Source: Leptidea sinapis
Taxonomy: Eukaryota; Arthropoda; Insecta; Lepidoptera; Pieridae
Reading direction: 5' to 3'
DNA: 64,000 nt
NCBI RefSeq assembly: GCF_905404315.1
Contig: NC_066287.1
Location: forward strand, 10,044,001 to 10,108,000
Positions 11,227 to 21,955 of the stretch are shown here, one piece after another. The translations under genes and the position numbers were made by a program. Numbering within the stretch: the first letter of the stretch is position 1; each line of letters begins with the position of its first letter. The notes under the pieces are model-generated. The model had not been told where the DNA came from and did not search any database. It saw only the letters and a list, made by a program, of their open reading frames with translations.

Positions 11227-11760
11227 GTAAAATTGATAAAATTTGAAACTTAACCTTTTGCGATTAATTTTTGCAATATTAAAATATGCTAATTAAGGAT
11301 TTTCGACTTAGTGTACGGCAAATTGGAAGTGACGCTTTGCATGAAAGTATGTGATTGTTAAATCGTAATAATGTTTATAATCATAAGAGTTTGAGTTTTA
11401 GCTACTAAGCTTAAATAAATAATGCTCATTACAAATTTTAGGATATTCACAATTTAGGCGCTACAAAGGCTTAAAGGTCATTTATATTATGTTAAGTTTA
11501 TGATTATACAGGCAGGTGTCATGCTAACCTATCAAAAATAGGTAAGTACCCATTCAAGAGGTAAAGTAAAATAAGTTTAGTTAACGTTTTCCTTGCTGGA
11601 TAACGATTCGTCAAAATAATTGCTTTGCTAAAACATCACTTTACGTCCTTCCCGTGTCCAGAATTCAGTATCAAAAAGATAAATAATTGTTTCGCATCAT
11701 AACAATGTAAGTGTCAAAAGTTGCCGCCATTGTGCGTAATGAATGAGTATAACTAAGATT
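11227..11760. other. No gene recognised
   Basis: AT-rich. It lies upstream of the putative THAP exon and may hold its promoter; no specific element was identified. Confidence 0.3.
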
Positions 11761-11923
11761 AAGGATTGGTCTCAGCTGCGCTCACACTAGATACCGCAGG
11801 CGTAGTTGCAAAGTGCGGCAACTAATACTACGCCCAAGTGAGCGTACTCGAGCCAGTCTCGAAGAATGTGTGACGTTGACGTGCCACATGTTCTGTTCAA
11901 CTTTGGTAATAATTGAAACTAAA

Positions 11924-12000
11924 ATGTCGCGTTGCGTACTAAAACTTTGTAAAAATAGTACTACAAGAAAAAAGAAAGACACCGGGATCACATATCATCA
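11924..12000 (+). CDS. Candidate first exon of a THAP-domain protein
   Basis: ATG at 11924 opens MSRCVLKLCKNSTTRKKKDT, then GITYH plus two bases of the next codon, followed by a strong donor GTAAGT at 12001. Met-x-x-Cys-x4-Cys-x(n)-Tyr-His before a Phe-Pro is the start of the THAP C2CH zinc finger, a sequence-specific DNA-binding domain of nuclear factors and P-element-type transposases. Splitting the domain just before the FP motif is plausible. The exon carrying FP, the second Cys/His pair and the AVPTIF-like box was not found within the next few kb, which are filled with LINE and S insertions. It may belong to a host gene with a long intron or be a stranded remnant of a THAP transposase. 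Confidence 0.5.
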
Positions 12001-12265
12001 GTAAGTATTTTATTTTATTAATTTATTAATTTCAATGTAAAATAACACGAACCATTGATGCCATTTAGTGTCAAGATGCCACGCACAAAAGCATCTAGTA
12101 GCCGTAATTAAAAAGCTATTGTTCTTAGTTAGCGTGGTATCTAGTTGGTGCGCAGCGGATACCTATACTAAGGAGTATTTATTTTGAAATGATCAGGTTC
12201 CTAGCCAAAAAACTCAGTAAAATAATAAAATTAATGGAAATAGCAAATACAGTATGGTTCTATAC

Positions 12266-12838
12266 TTTTTCATTGAGAGCAAAATTCAAAGAAATTAACA
12301 TCTTGACTGTTGCTTCTCAATATATTCTTGATAATGTAATGTATGTTCATAGGCACATAAGTGAATTTGCCAGAAACTGTAATAACCATAATGTTAACAT
12401 CAGGAACAGACATAAACTTATGATGCCTACTACTCGGCTAAATCGAGTTAGTAAGTCTTTTGTGGGGCGATGTATATGCTTTTACAGCAAGATCCCAGAA
12501 AATGTTCAATTCAAAAGTATTACGGTTTTCAAAAGAATTGTTAAAAAACGTTTGTGTGGTTTACCACCTAGTAACCTTTAGGTTACTATAGCATAAATGA
12601 CTTTCTTAATGACACCACAGATTGGGAATAGAGTGACCGCCCTCTGGCTATTAAATAATAAGTTTAATTGTACAATATTACTTTGTAAACATATTTATTC
12701 GATGAAAAAAAAGCCCGCTGAGTTTGTTGCGCCCATTCTTCTCAGGTCTGAGGCATTCATTTTGGAATGGGTGGTACTTTTTTGACTTTCAATAAGTGAT
12801 GTCAAATCCTATTTTGAATGAAAATATTTGAATTTGAA
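12266..12838 (+). mobile_element. LINE-A 3' portion
   Basis: The frame reads LRAKFKEINILTVASQYILD, then MMPTTRLNRVSKSFVGRCIC, KIPENVQFKSITVFKRIVKK, stop at 12581. The 3' UTR contains AAAAAGCCCGCTGAGTTTGT and TGACTTTCAATAAGTGATGT and ends AATATTTGAATTTGAATT. 5'-truncated CR1/jockey-type copy; the family's best 3' end here. Confidence 0.8.
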
Positions 12839-13124
12839 TTCCGTCATCTTTTTGTTTGTGTACTAGACCTAGCCTAGACAATAGGCCTAGACTAGCCTAG
12901 ACTATTCTGGGCCACAGAAACATCTCTTTTCGAAAACTTAATAGGAAAAAATGTTCTGTATTGTTTGCCAGTTTTGTATACCTGACTTTTGCTAGCGGTA
13001 TGTTGAGTAGTTCAGTATACCAAAGTTGGATCTTACTGTTGTTCATCTATGAATTTCAATATACGCAATAAAAAAAAGGTAATTTATTTCAAACAAACAA
13101 TCCTTGTAATAATATTTACTATAC
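12839..13124. repeat. Irregular CTAG-rich tract within unannotated DNA
   Basis: About 12863-12905 carries repeated CTAGAC / CCTAG units (ACTAGACCTAGCCTAGAC and similar). The rest is AT-rich with nothing assignable. A related irregular tract occurs at 38820-38960. Confidence 0.35.
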
Positions 13125-13680
13125 TATGATTTTATTAAGCTAAAACTATCATTACGGGGAAGTGTACCAAGAAACACTGACAGCATTTCCGCGGTGGATT
13201 TTTTTTATGAAAATAAGGGACGAGATGAGCAGGACTTTCAGCTGATGGAAATTAATACGCCCTGCCCATTACAATGCAGTGCCGCTCAGGATTCTTGAAA
13301 AACCCAAAAAATTCTTAGCAGCTCTACCCTTTTTGCGCTCGTCACCTTGAGACATAAGATGTCACGTTTCATTTGCCCAGTAATTTTACTAGCTACGGCG
13401 CCGTTCAGACCAAAACACAGTAATGCTTACACATTACTACTTCACGGCAGAAATAGGCGCCGTTGTGGTACCCATAATCTAGCCGGCATCCTGTGCAAAG
13501 GAGCCACTGGTAAAATATAGCTAGGCTGATCCGTTGGCCGTAACAGCTGCCAGCGCTTGGGCTTACCATAGTCTTATTGAGGCGCGTAGATAGTACTTTG
13601 TATATTATCCGCGCCACACGAGCCAAGTGTCGCGACACCAGACACCACAAAGATGTAAGACTCACCGACATAGGTAATGT
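13125..13680 (-). mobile_element. LINE-C 3' fragment, split by an S insertion
   Basis: Minus-strand sequence homologous to 28060-28440 (RLNKTMVSPSAGSCYGQRIS-type segment). It is cut at ~13199 and resumes at ~13512 after the SINE-like copy. Several frame lesions. Confidence 0.65.
13199..13511 (-). mobile_element. SINE-like repeat S inserted in LINE-C
   Basis: Near full-length copy. The plus strand begins TTTTTTATGAAAATAAGGGA and ends GCAAAGGAGCCACTGG. Its A-rich end lies at the left, so the sense strand is minus. Confidence 0.7.
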
Positions 13681-14325
13681 GATTGTGAAATTTCACACAT
13701 TTGAATCTTTAAATCTCAACCCGAGTAAAATCGAGGCAGGCGACTAGTTAATTTTATCAAAATAAGTCGCAGACGAAATAGAATCGTACTTAAGCAAAGT
13801 CACTCCGGGGCGTCCTTACTTACTAACTCAAATAAAAATTAATGTAACAACGCAATAACAAAGTTCGAAAAATTCACAGCGGGAATTAACTTTTGGGTAG
13901 TCTTTGATCCTTTCATCGTGGAACGGGGTGAATATCAACAGGTGGCCACCCAGTTGGAGCGTACATCAACCGCACCTGTCCAAAGTAAATAATACTGTGA
14001 GCTTACTTTTAGCTATCGAACTGACTGTAGACTTACGGCCGTTCCCTATATACTATATACAGATAGAGAAAAATTACTACCTTCTACTTCGACAGTAATT
14101 TGCAGTCAATAATCTGAAACTATCCCAATATACCCGATAAGTCATTCTTACCGCCTTATATTGGGACGCTTGAATTGCAATTTCCATACAAACTTCTATC
14201 GCTGGTAAGCTAAACGTCGTGCCATTGACAGATAAGGTGGGTTACCGTCGATAAGTTTATTATTAGATAAGAACAGCCGTTAATGAATATAGATATTGGT
14301 TGGCCAAATTCAAATTCAAAAGTTC
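13681..14325. other. No gene recognised
   Basis: Mixed composition. A 64-codon open frame at 13904-14098 has no domain signal. Nothing assignable. Confidence 0.35.
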
Positions 14326-14590
14326 TTATAAAGCACCAAGATGAGGAAAGTCGCATTTTTGGGGCACGTGCTTAGGCACGAGAGGTAGGAACTCCTACAA
14401 CTCATCATAATGGGAAAAGTTGCCGGAAGAAGAGGCGTCATGGATCGCAGGAAAAAGTCTTGGCTGAGCAACATCTGAGAGTGTACAGGAATCGCGTGTG
14501 CGGCAAAAATAATTCGCCTCGCGTAGAACAAAAAGTTGAATTTACAAAGCTTATTGCCAAACTTCTCTAGTTGGAGAGGCGCGAGAAGAA
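14326..14590 (+). pseudogene. LINE C-terminal fragment
   Basis: A frame from 14341 reads MRKVAFLGHVLRHER, a stop, then MGKVAGRRGVMDRRKKSWLS. This is the [K/R]xxxLGHVLRHERY...GKxxGRRGxGRRxxSWLxN pattern of endonuclease/RT retroelement C-termini. Degenerate, with in-frame stops. Confidence 0.6.
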
Positions 14591-14661
14591 GAAGAAGACT
14601 TTTACCGGACTGCGCCAGAAGGAGGGTTATGTTTTTCGATAGTATGTATGTATGTATAATT

Positions 14662-14885
14662 ATTTGGCACTTTCTCCGGCCTGCACGGCTCGATAGATTC
14701 TTGCTCGAGTTGTGTTGTTAGATTCATATTAACTGTGAAAGTGGCACTATATTAAAATAATAAAAAAACAAAATGGCGGATTTTTGGCGAATTCAAATGT
14801 TTGGCACGCTCTGCAGCCTGTACGGCTCGATGGATTTTAGCTTGAGAGGTGTCGTTAGATTTGTATTAATTGTGGAAGTGACACC
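14662..14885 (+). repeat. Two-unit direct repeat, ~138-bp spacing
   Basis: Units of ~87 bp at 14662-14747 and 14799-14885 share TTTGGCAC, CGGCTCGAT, GTTAGAT and GTGGAAGTGACAC-like sequence with ~80% identity by eye. The spacer holds an A-rich stretch. Origin unknown. Confidence 0.6.
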
Positions 14886-15275
14886 GGGTATAAATTGTGA
14901 ATCAGAAAACAACATAAGCTGGGGGTAAGGTCAGGCGTCTAGTCAGTATATTGGAGTAATCTGCAATGTAATATAATACGTATCTGCTATCAGTTCACTG
15001 AGCCTCCATTTCTAGAATATATCACGACTGTTACAATTATTCTTGTATTTAAAAATATTGTTAAAAATAATATGAGCTCTTTTTATATAATTAACCTGCC
15101 CGTATTAGTCGAGTGCCCGTTTGCATTAAACTTCTTAAAGCACCTAATTATCACGTAATTTCTAAATTTACATTTTTGTATGGATGTGACGCTTATAAGC
15201 TTCGCTTTGGGGTTTTTTATTTATACTGCGAAAACTACTGAGCTGATAGTAATAATACTTATAGTATAATAATAT
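14886..15275. other. No gene recognised
   Basis: AT-rich. Nothing assignable. Confidence 0.35.
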
Positions 15276-15420
15276 TATAAGATGAAAAAAAAGCCCGCTG
15301 AGTTTGTTGCGCCCATTCTTCTCAGGTCTGAGGCATTCAATTTGGAATGGGTGGTAGTTTTTTGACTTTCAATAAGTGATGTCACAACCTATTTTGAATA
15401 AAAATATTTGAATTTAAGTT
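15276..15420 (+). mobile_element. LINE-A 3' UTR fragment
   Basis: Near-identical to the end of the copy at 12266-12838 (AAAAAGCCCGCTGAGTTTGT to AAAATATTTGAATTTAAG). Severely 5'-truncated. Confidence 0.75.
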
Positions 15421-15750
15421 TAACAAAAACACGATTAATGTAAACTAACGAATACATATTTAAATCCTTTTAAATCTTTAAAATGTGCTGTGCTGTGCCC
15501 TGCGTGGCCTACAATGTCAGTACAACTTTAGATATGCACCATAATTATTATAAGACCATTGTTGAATGCAATAAATATTTTGAGTTTTGAGTGGAGGTTA
15601 AGTATGTATATTTTGGTGGTTATTTATCCGGAACCTATATTTTTTGTACTTAGAAGTTACTATGTATTCGAAATACAAATAAGTCAGTCAATGACATTTC
15701 GTTACATATCATAATTATACATACAACAAACAGGCGTGGGTTACTCTATA
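15421..15750. other. No gene recognised
   Basis: AT-rich. Nothing assignable. Confidence 0.35.
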
Positions 15751-16153
15751 TCTATATATATAAAAATGAATTGCTGTTCGTTAGTCTCGCTAAAACTCGA
15801 GAACGGCTGGACTGATTTGACTAATTTTGGTCTTGAATTATTTGTGAGAGTCCAGGGAAGGTTTAAAAGGTGAATAAATATGAAAGTGTTCGGAATTAAA
15901 TAAAACCAACAATTTTGTTTTTCCTTCGATGTGTCCCCCGTCGTCGTAGATATTTGTTTTGTATGGACATATTTTCTATGAGAGAATTTATTGACGCACG
16001 GTTTGACAGTTGTGCTGTGAAACAATTTCATTACAACAACGGGGAGCATATTTTACGAAATAATTCTTGATGTTATGATATATTACTGACAAATTCATAT
16101 AAAAACATTATTTTATTTATTATATACAGAACAACGTCTGTTGGGTCAACTAG
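15751..16153 (+). mobile_element. Helitron-like element, copy 3
   Basis: A15750|TCTATATATATAAAAATG at the left and GTTGGGTCAACTAG|T16154 at the right. The body matches copy 1 with an extra segment near 15935-15970. Two short tail-like remnants follow at 16220-16300. Confidence 0.55.
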
Positions 16154-16429
16154 TAATATATTAAAAAGATTTCCATCTATATATTGACTCATCACCATAT
16201 TATCTCTAGAACCATATGGCGTAGAAACTTGATAACAAAACCACGTCTGTCGGTTCAATTAATTAAACTAAATTGCAGAACAACGTTTGCCGCGTCAGCA
16301 CTTGTGCCAGGATAAAATGTTAATGTAATCCGTAAAGCGTTTTTTGCGCATTAGAATCAACCGTTGACACTCACTACTTTAACCCAAGTTAGATCCTCGC
16401 CCGACACTATAATTTCTATGTTTGTTTGT

Positions 16430-16790
16430 GACAATCGTAATGTTAACACAAGGAACAAACATAAACTTGTTATGCCTACTACTCGGTTAAGTCGAGTTAG
16501 TAAGTCTATTGAGCGGTGCAAAACAAATGTGTTACGAAATTTAAAAGAATTGTTAAAAAACGTTTGTGTGGGAAAGGTTATTATAACATAAATGATTTTC
16601 TTAATGATAATGACTGGGAATTAAACAAACACCCTCAGGGTCAGTAATTATAAATGTTTATTGTACGATATTACATTGTAATCCATATTTTTATAAAAAA
16701 AAAGCCCGCTGAGTTTCTTGCGCCTGTTCTTCTAAGGTCTGAGGCAGTCTATTTTGAATGGGGGGTAGTATTTGACGATCAATTTCAATC
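16430..16790 (+). mobile_element. LINE-A 3' portion, internally rearranged
   Basis: MPTTRLSRVSKSIERCKTNV replaces the canonical reading, so part of the C-terminal region is deleted. The 3' UTR with AAAAAGCCCGCTGAGTTTCT follows. Confidence 0.7.
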
Positions 16791-17113
16791 ACGATTTTGG
16801 ATCCAACTGAATTAAATTTACTCTGAATTTTTGATCTGAATTCAACTATTATTTAATTATTTTCTCTGAACTTAATTAAAATAAAAGTATTTAATATGCG
16901 AAATCATCCACGAAACGCATAACAATATTGTATCAATATCGCTCCTAGCTCGTTGAGTAATTTAGTTGTTTCATAAGCCTGGGGATAGCTCACTTAGAAG
17001 ATCACAAGCTACCCACATCATAATTCAAATTCACGTCCAGGAACGGAATATAATATGTTCATATATATGAGGTTGTCCTGTTTGTCTTATAATGTTTTAT
17101 ACATACATATATA
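16791..17113. other. No gene recognised
   Basis: AT-rich. Nothing assignable. Confidence 0.35.
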
Positions 17114-17510
17114 CTTTTTTTTATGAAAATAAGGGACGAGACGAGCAGCAGCCGATGGTAATTTATACGCCCTGCCCATTACAATGCAGTGCCGCTCAGG
17201 ATTCTTGAAAAACCCCAAAAATTCTGAGCGGCACTACAGCTGCGCTCGTCACCTTGAGACATTCTTATGTAGAAAGATGTAAAGTCTCATTTGCCCAGTA
17301 ATTTCACTAGCTACGGCGCCTTTCAGACCGAAACATAGTAATGCTTACAAATTACTGCTTCACGGTAGAAAAAGGCGCCGTTGTGGTACCTATAATCTAG
17401 CCGGCATCCTGTGCAACGGAGCCTTCCACTGGTGCTTCACGGTAGAAATAGGCGCCGTTGTGGTACCCACAATCTAGCCGGCATTCTGTGCAAAGGAGCC
17501 TCCCACTGGT
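17114..17510 (-). mobile_element. SINE-like repeat S with terminal 77-bp tandem duplication
   Basis: Full-length copy. The terminal segment (GCTTCACGGTAGAAA to CCCACTGGT) occurs twice in tandem, at 17357-17433 and 17434-17510. Confidence 0.7.
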
Positions 17511-17589
17511 ACAATACGCCTATCTGTCACAGAGGGGACAGAACGCATTATTCTCGCCAGTGTCCTGACCACAGACTAAGAATATACTA

Positions 17590-17891
17590 TTTTTTTTATG
17601 ACAATAAGGGATGAGACGAGCAGGACGTTCAGCTTATGGTAATTGATACGCTGCGCCACTACGCCACTCAGGATTTTTGAAAAATCCAAAATTTCTGATC
17701 GGGACTACCATTGTGCTCGTCATCTTGAGACATAAGATGTTAAATCTCATTTGCTCAACAATTTCACAAGCTACGGCGGCCTTCAGACCGATATACAATA
17801 ATGTTTACACATTACTGCTTTACGGCAAAAACGCACCGTTGTGGTTCCCATAATCTAGCCGGCATCCTGTGCAAAGGAGCCTCCCACTGGT
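17590..17891 (-). mobile_element. SINE-like repeat S
   Basis: Full-length but divergent copy 80 bp from the preceding one, same orientation. Plus strand starts TTTTTTTATGACAATAAGGG and ends GAGCCTCCCACTGG. Confidence 0.7.
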
Positions 17892-17893
17892 AG

Positions 17894-18075
17894 ATACTAG
17901 CGTATATACGACCTGACAGCCCCGATAATGGGTGGCCAATTATATTTGTACATATTTGCGTTAGCCAGTGGCTTAATAGTCGCAATACTAATGAGCTAAA
18001 ATGCCAAAAGTGGCTGACTGTTTACAACTTTACAGATGTTCTTCTCTCTCGCACGCGTTGTCTATACGCTAGTAT
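17894..18075. mobile_element. Possible short MITE
   Basis: Perfect 13-bp inverted repeats ATACTAGCGTATA (17894-17906) and TATACGCTAGTAT (18063-18075) bound 182 bp. No clear duplication flanks them and no second copy was found. Confidence 0.3.
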
Positions 18076-18289
18076 ATTGTACATCTATGATTGTTACTAA
18101 TTGTGCTACCTTTTGGCCTGACTTACCTATGGTCCTGAATAACTTTCATACGTGATCTCTCATACTTCGTGTTCTTGACTTGACTCATTTTGCATCCCTG
18201 ACCTGTCATGCAATTTATGATAGGTCTTTTCCTAACACTTCCCTCCACATTTGTGACAGACATTGTCAGTCTCACTTTTATACCATTGC

Positions 18290-18440
18290 TTTTTTATTTA
18301 AATAAAATTTATTAATTAAATAGTCTGAGTAACCTTACCAAATTAAAAAAGTTTTTTTTAATAATTCTTTTAAATTTCGTAACACATGTTTTGTACACTT
18401 TCTGGAATCGTGTTGTAAAAGCATATACATCGCCCGACGC
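18290..18440 (-). mobile_element. LINE-A internal fragment
   Basis: The plus strand carries the inverted C-terminal region (ACACTTTCTGGAATCGTGTT and AAAGCATATACATCGCCC). Confidence 0.6.
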
Positions 18441-18594
18441 ATTTTTTTTTACGCAAGTCTCACAACACCACCCGATACCCGGTGATATCTTAGCACCCCA
18501 TCCCCGCCATCGTCTGTCACCCCGTGGGACGGTCGCGCATCAAGTTGTCGCACTATAATCGCAACCATCTTTTAGATTAGATTCAGATTACCGG

Positions 18595-18928
18595 ATCAAA
18601 CTGGTTTATGGCCACTGTCCCAGAACAACATTATACCTAAATAGGTAGCTAGGCAATGTGTATAAAATTATTCAATCATCTACCTCTAACCACAGAACAT
18701 CTAAACTTACCACAGAAACGATTTAGTGGACTCCTGTTGAACCATTTAAATCCTGTTTAAACATTTAAATCGACAATTTTTTTTTATAGTGTTAAGGTTT
18801 TTTTTTATTTTAAGTAAACTTTTTGCATGCTAATTTTAATTAGCTGAATAGAAGACACTAAAATTAATTTAATATCTATAAGGTATACTGTATCTGACGC
18901 AATACATATATTTCATTTCATTTCATAA
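18595..18928 (+). mobile_element. LINE-E 3' end with short ATTTC tail
   Basis: A frame reads CIKLFNHLPLTTEHLNLPQK, then RFSGLLLNHLNPV-stop, similar to RCIRVFNHLPKN in the minus-strand copy at 7476. After the 3' UTR the sequence ends TTTCATTTCATTTCAT at 18910-18925. Confidence 0.65.
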
Positions 18929-19888
18929 GTGAGTTGTCTAAGGCAATATATGCAAGTCGCATTTCATTCAAGTAATATTGATATGCATCAAGTCCATCCC
19001 ATTTGGCTAACAAGTTTGCTAGATAAAAAAACAAAAACTATAAGGCTGTACTGCCTTATATTAGCTGTTATAGTTAAGATCAAATTTAACGTTAACAGTA
19101 ACGCTGGCATTAACATAGACTGCGGAATGTGTTGCACCATAGTATTCCTTGGCGTAGTTGAAGTTAAAAAGTGAAATATCAACTCTGTATCGAATATTTA
19201 TTTGAAACTTTTAACAGGTCGCTATTTAGCTATTTAACAGTAACAATAGCTTTAACCAGCGTATATTGGACAGTTAGGGTTAAGACTTAAAGTTATGACG
19301 TCGTCTAAAAATTGTCAAATGGTGCAACTTATTTTTTGATTAACCAGTACTTTAACATGTTTTTTATTGCTAAAGTTAGTTGGTGCAAGCCGACCTATCG
19401 GCAAGTGGGATTGTCAAGGTTTATCATCTCAATTATTATATAACAGTACCTAGTTATAGACTAGTTCAATCGAGAGGCCGTGTTGTTCTAAGAGTCCAAT
19501 AAATTAATATCCATCCCTTGGGTTGAAGGGACGCTCGCGGCAGTCAAAGGCTTACCTACTGTTATCGATAACCATTTACGATCTCGTGACCCGCGTTGAT
19601 AAGATATGAAATTCGCTTTCATTATGGGGCTAACAATCAACTGATACCTCAAAGGACTAATTATTTGTGGACGGGTAGCCATTATCTTTGAATTTGTGTG
19701 TTTTGATGGCAATAATATGATGTGATATTTAACATAAACTAAATTTCGTAATAATATAATTTATTGAAAACAAAACAATACTTCAATAATTGGCAGACTT
19801 TTTCGGTCAGTCTCGTGCTAGATCACACCAAGTTAACATCTACTGAAGAAGCCTCGTGAATTTGTGATAGAATTATTTCCTCATAGAA
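18929..19888. other. No gene recognised
   Basis: Open frames on both strands at 18929-19182 and 19488-19712 lack domain signals. No repeat family recognised. Confidence 0.35.
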
Positions 19889-19935
19889 ATAGATAGAATT
19901 ATCCTAGTGGCTTGGGCTAGGATAATTCTATCTAT
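19889..19935. repeat. Perfect 19-bp hairpin
   Basis: ATAGATAGAATTATCCTAG (19889-19907) and its exact reverse complement (19917-19935) are separated by TGGCTTGGG. A transcript would form a strong stem-loop. Confidence 0.8.
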
Positions 19936-20489
19936 ATATGTACTTTTAAGACTTAAGAATGAACGATAAGATTCGTAATTTTATTTGTGACCGTCAATTC
20001 GCGAGAGGTGTGCGACGGCCATAAAGCAGCCAAGCATTACGTTTAAAATGTTTTACAGAATTTGTTCTTTGAAAAGGGTGGAATTGGCACTTCATTATAA
20101 CTGTTTCTTTGGAATCATCTACATTTATATGGAAGAGGACGACAAGAGTGTGAGATGGAGCCTTTTATTTTATTTTTATTTTATTTTATTAAGAAAGCCA
20201 GCAGCATTAACAGCATATTACAGATTAGATAAATAACAAATTATATTTTACAATAATAATGCCAATAACAGGTTTTCCTTATATTATATTATATTAAATT
20301 ACGGTTTCCGAAAAATTTCAACATGGTGCGATACCTACTAAACAAAAATGAGATTTATTTTGAGATTATATAGGTCGTTTCATTATATTAAAAAAAACTG
20401 TTACTAAATATATACATAATAGATAATACATAAATATGTATACTATATGTGGTAAAATAAACAAACATATTAATATATGTTAGTGCATC
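19936..20489. other. No gene recognised
   Basis: AT-rich, with a TTTTA-type low-complexity run at 20162-20190 and a TATAT run near 20280. Confidence 0.4.
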
Positions 20490-20758
20490 AGTTACTTAGA
20501 TGTAACATTGAAAGTAGCTATGAGTTCTGATTTGAATTTTGATTTATTTATGGTGAAAAGATCTACGTGACTGAAGGTTGTGTTGTAAGTATGTATTGCC
20601 CGTGATATGAAAGTGTTTTTGGAATAGTTTGTATAGTGTAGTGGTTCATATAGTAGATTCGTGTGCCTCGTGCGGGTTGACGGTGTACAGTATGATATTT
20701 TAGGGATCAATTTATCACAGTCGACAAAGCTGTTCACAATATCCAATAGTAGGCTCAT
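20490..20758 (-). mobile_element. LINE C-terminal fragment
   Basis: The minus-strand frame contains STRTRHTNLLYEPLHYTNYS, KNTFISRAIHTYN and SHVDLFTINKSKFKSEL, a pattern typical of the last segment of jockey/R1-type LINE proteins. No RT core. Confidence 0.6.
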
Positions 20759-20759
20759 A

Positions 20760-20860
20760 TCAAGTGGGTTTTAAGAAGGTGTACACACTTTTTTAAAGGT
20801 GCCCATGTCGAATGGTCCTGGTAACAAACCCGCGGAAAGAAGCTCATTCTATAGTTTGTT
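20760..20860 (-). mobile_element. LINE-B fragment
   Basis: Inverted match to the PRTTKLWNELP region (AAAGGTGCCCATGTCGAATG to AGAAGCTCATTCTATAG). Very short. Confidence 0.5.
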
Positions 20861-20883
20861 TGTTTAACTATTAGTTTAATTTC

Positions 20884-21148
20884 TTTTTTATGAAAATAAG
20901 GGAAGAGACAAGCAGGGCGTTTAGCTGATGATAATTGATACGCCCTGCCCATTACAATGTAGTATACTGCGCTCATCACCTTGAGACATAGATGTTAAGT
21001 CTCATTTCCCCAGTAATTTCACTAGCTACGGCGCCCTTCAGACCTAAATACAGTAATGCTCACACATAAGTGCTTCACGACAGAAATAGGCCCCGTTGTG
21101 GTACCCATAATCTAGCCGGCATCCTGTATAAAGGAGCCTCCCACTGGT
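20884..21148 (-). mobile_element. SINE-like repeat S, internally deleted
   Basis: Both ends are present (TTTTTTATGAAAATAAGGGA; AAGGAGCCTCCCACTGG), but about 40 bp around the GCTCAGGATTCTTG region is missing. Confidence 0.65.
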
Positions 21149-21159
21149 GTTTTGTTTAC

Positions 21160-21312
21160 AATAAAAGCATTGTTAAGGCGACTTATGAATGTCGTATTCG
21201 CGTCATCGTATGCCTTTAGGAACCTGTTAGGGGTCCCGTGGTGTTGTAGTGCTTCTAGAATGTTTGATGCATCTGTGGTTGGTTTCAATGCCATCATGTG
21301 CAAAGCGGTCAT
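21160..21312 (-). CDS. Unrecognised short coding-like frame
   Basis: The minus-strand frame from 21312 reads MTALHMMALKPTTDASNILE, then ALQHHGTPNRFLKAYDDANT and ISRLNNAFIV near 21160, where GTAAAC could act as a donor. Composition is protein-like but no family was recognised. It may be an exon or a transposase relic abutting repeat S. Confidence 0.25.
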
Positions 21313-21579
21313 TAAATCCTAAAGATGATTGCTGCCAGAGCTGACTGCTCCTTCCAGAAACACTGGATGCAGTTAGCTGTAGGTTTATAAATATATTTTG
21401 TTAATAATACTAACATAGCTCATAAAAAATAGAGTAAGAAACACATTTACTTCAATATAAATGGAGGTTTCTCTGAAATGAAATGAAATAAAATAAACAA
21501 GAAATTTTCGATAACTTTCATAAATATAGTACCATGTCTCTTGCACCAGTTCTTCCCAGATATGAGGCATTGCAAATAA

Positions 21580-21955
21580 TTCTCATAATATTATAGTTAT
21601 TTCATGAATTTGAAAGCGGGAAAGCTATATTGAATTTGTTTTAATGAGGGAAAACATGTAGTAGGTGTAAGTAGAAAATGGTTCTGAATCTGAATTCAGA
21701 AGAATATTAACCTCGCTTTTAAATGAGAATTCAGCTTGTGAGTTATAAGCATATCCAAGCTGCATTGAAACGTTGTTTCAAAAGAACGAGTAATCATTAG
21801 ACTCGAATATTAGAAGCAACAATTTCGTTGAAAAGCTCTTTAGAGTAATGAAAAAATGTTTGTCGAAAATGATCCGATGTTGTTATTAATGTTTGAATAT
21901 GTTTCAATGATATCTGTGAGCCTTATCAAATATTTTAAATAAACAAAATGACCTA
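21580..21955 (+). repeat. Dispersed repeat R2, copy 1
   Basis: About 350 bp that recurs inverted at 27610-27965. Shared landmarks include AAAAGAACGAGTAATCATTA and AACGAAATTGTTGCTTC-type sequence in complement. No coding frame and no obvious terminal repeats. Confidence 0.75.

Noticed and set aside
18929..19182. Overlapping open frames on both strands (81 and 64 codons)
   Set aside because: No domain, no codon bias and no splice or polyA context; consistent with chance.
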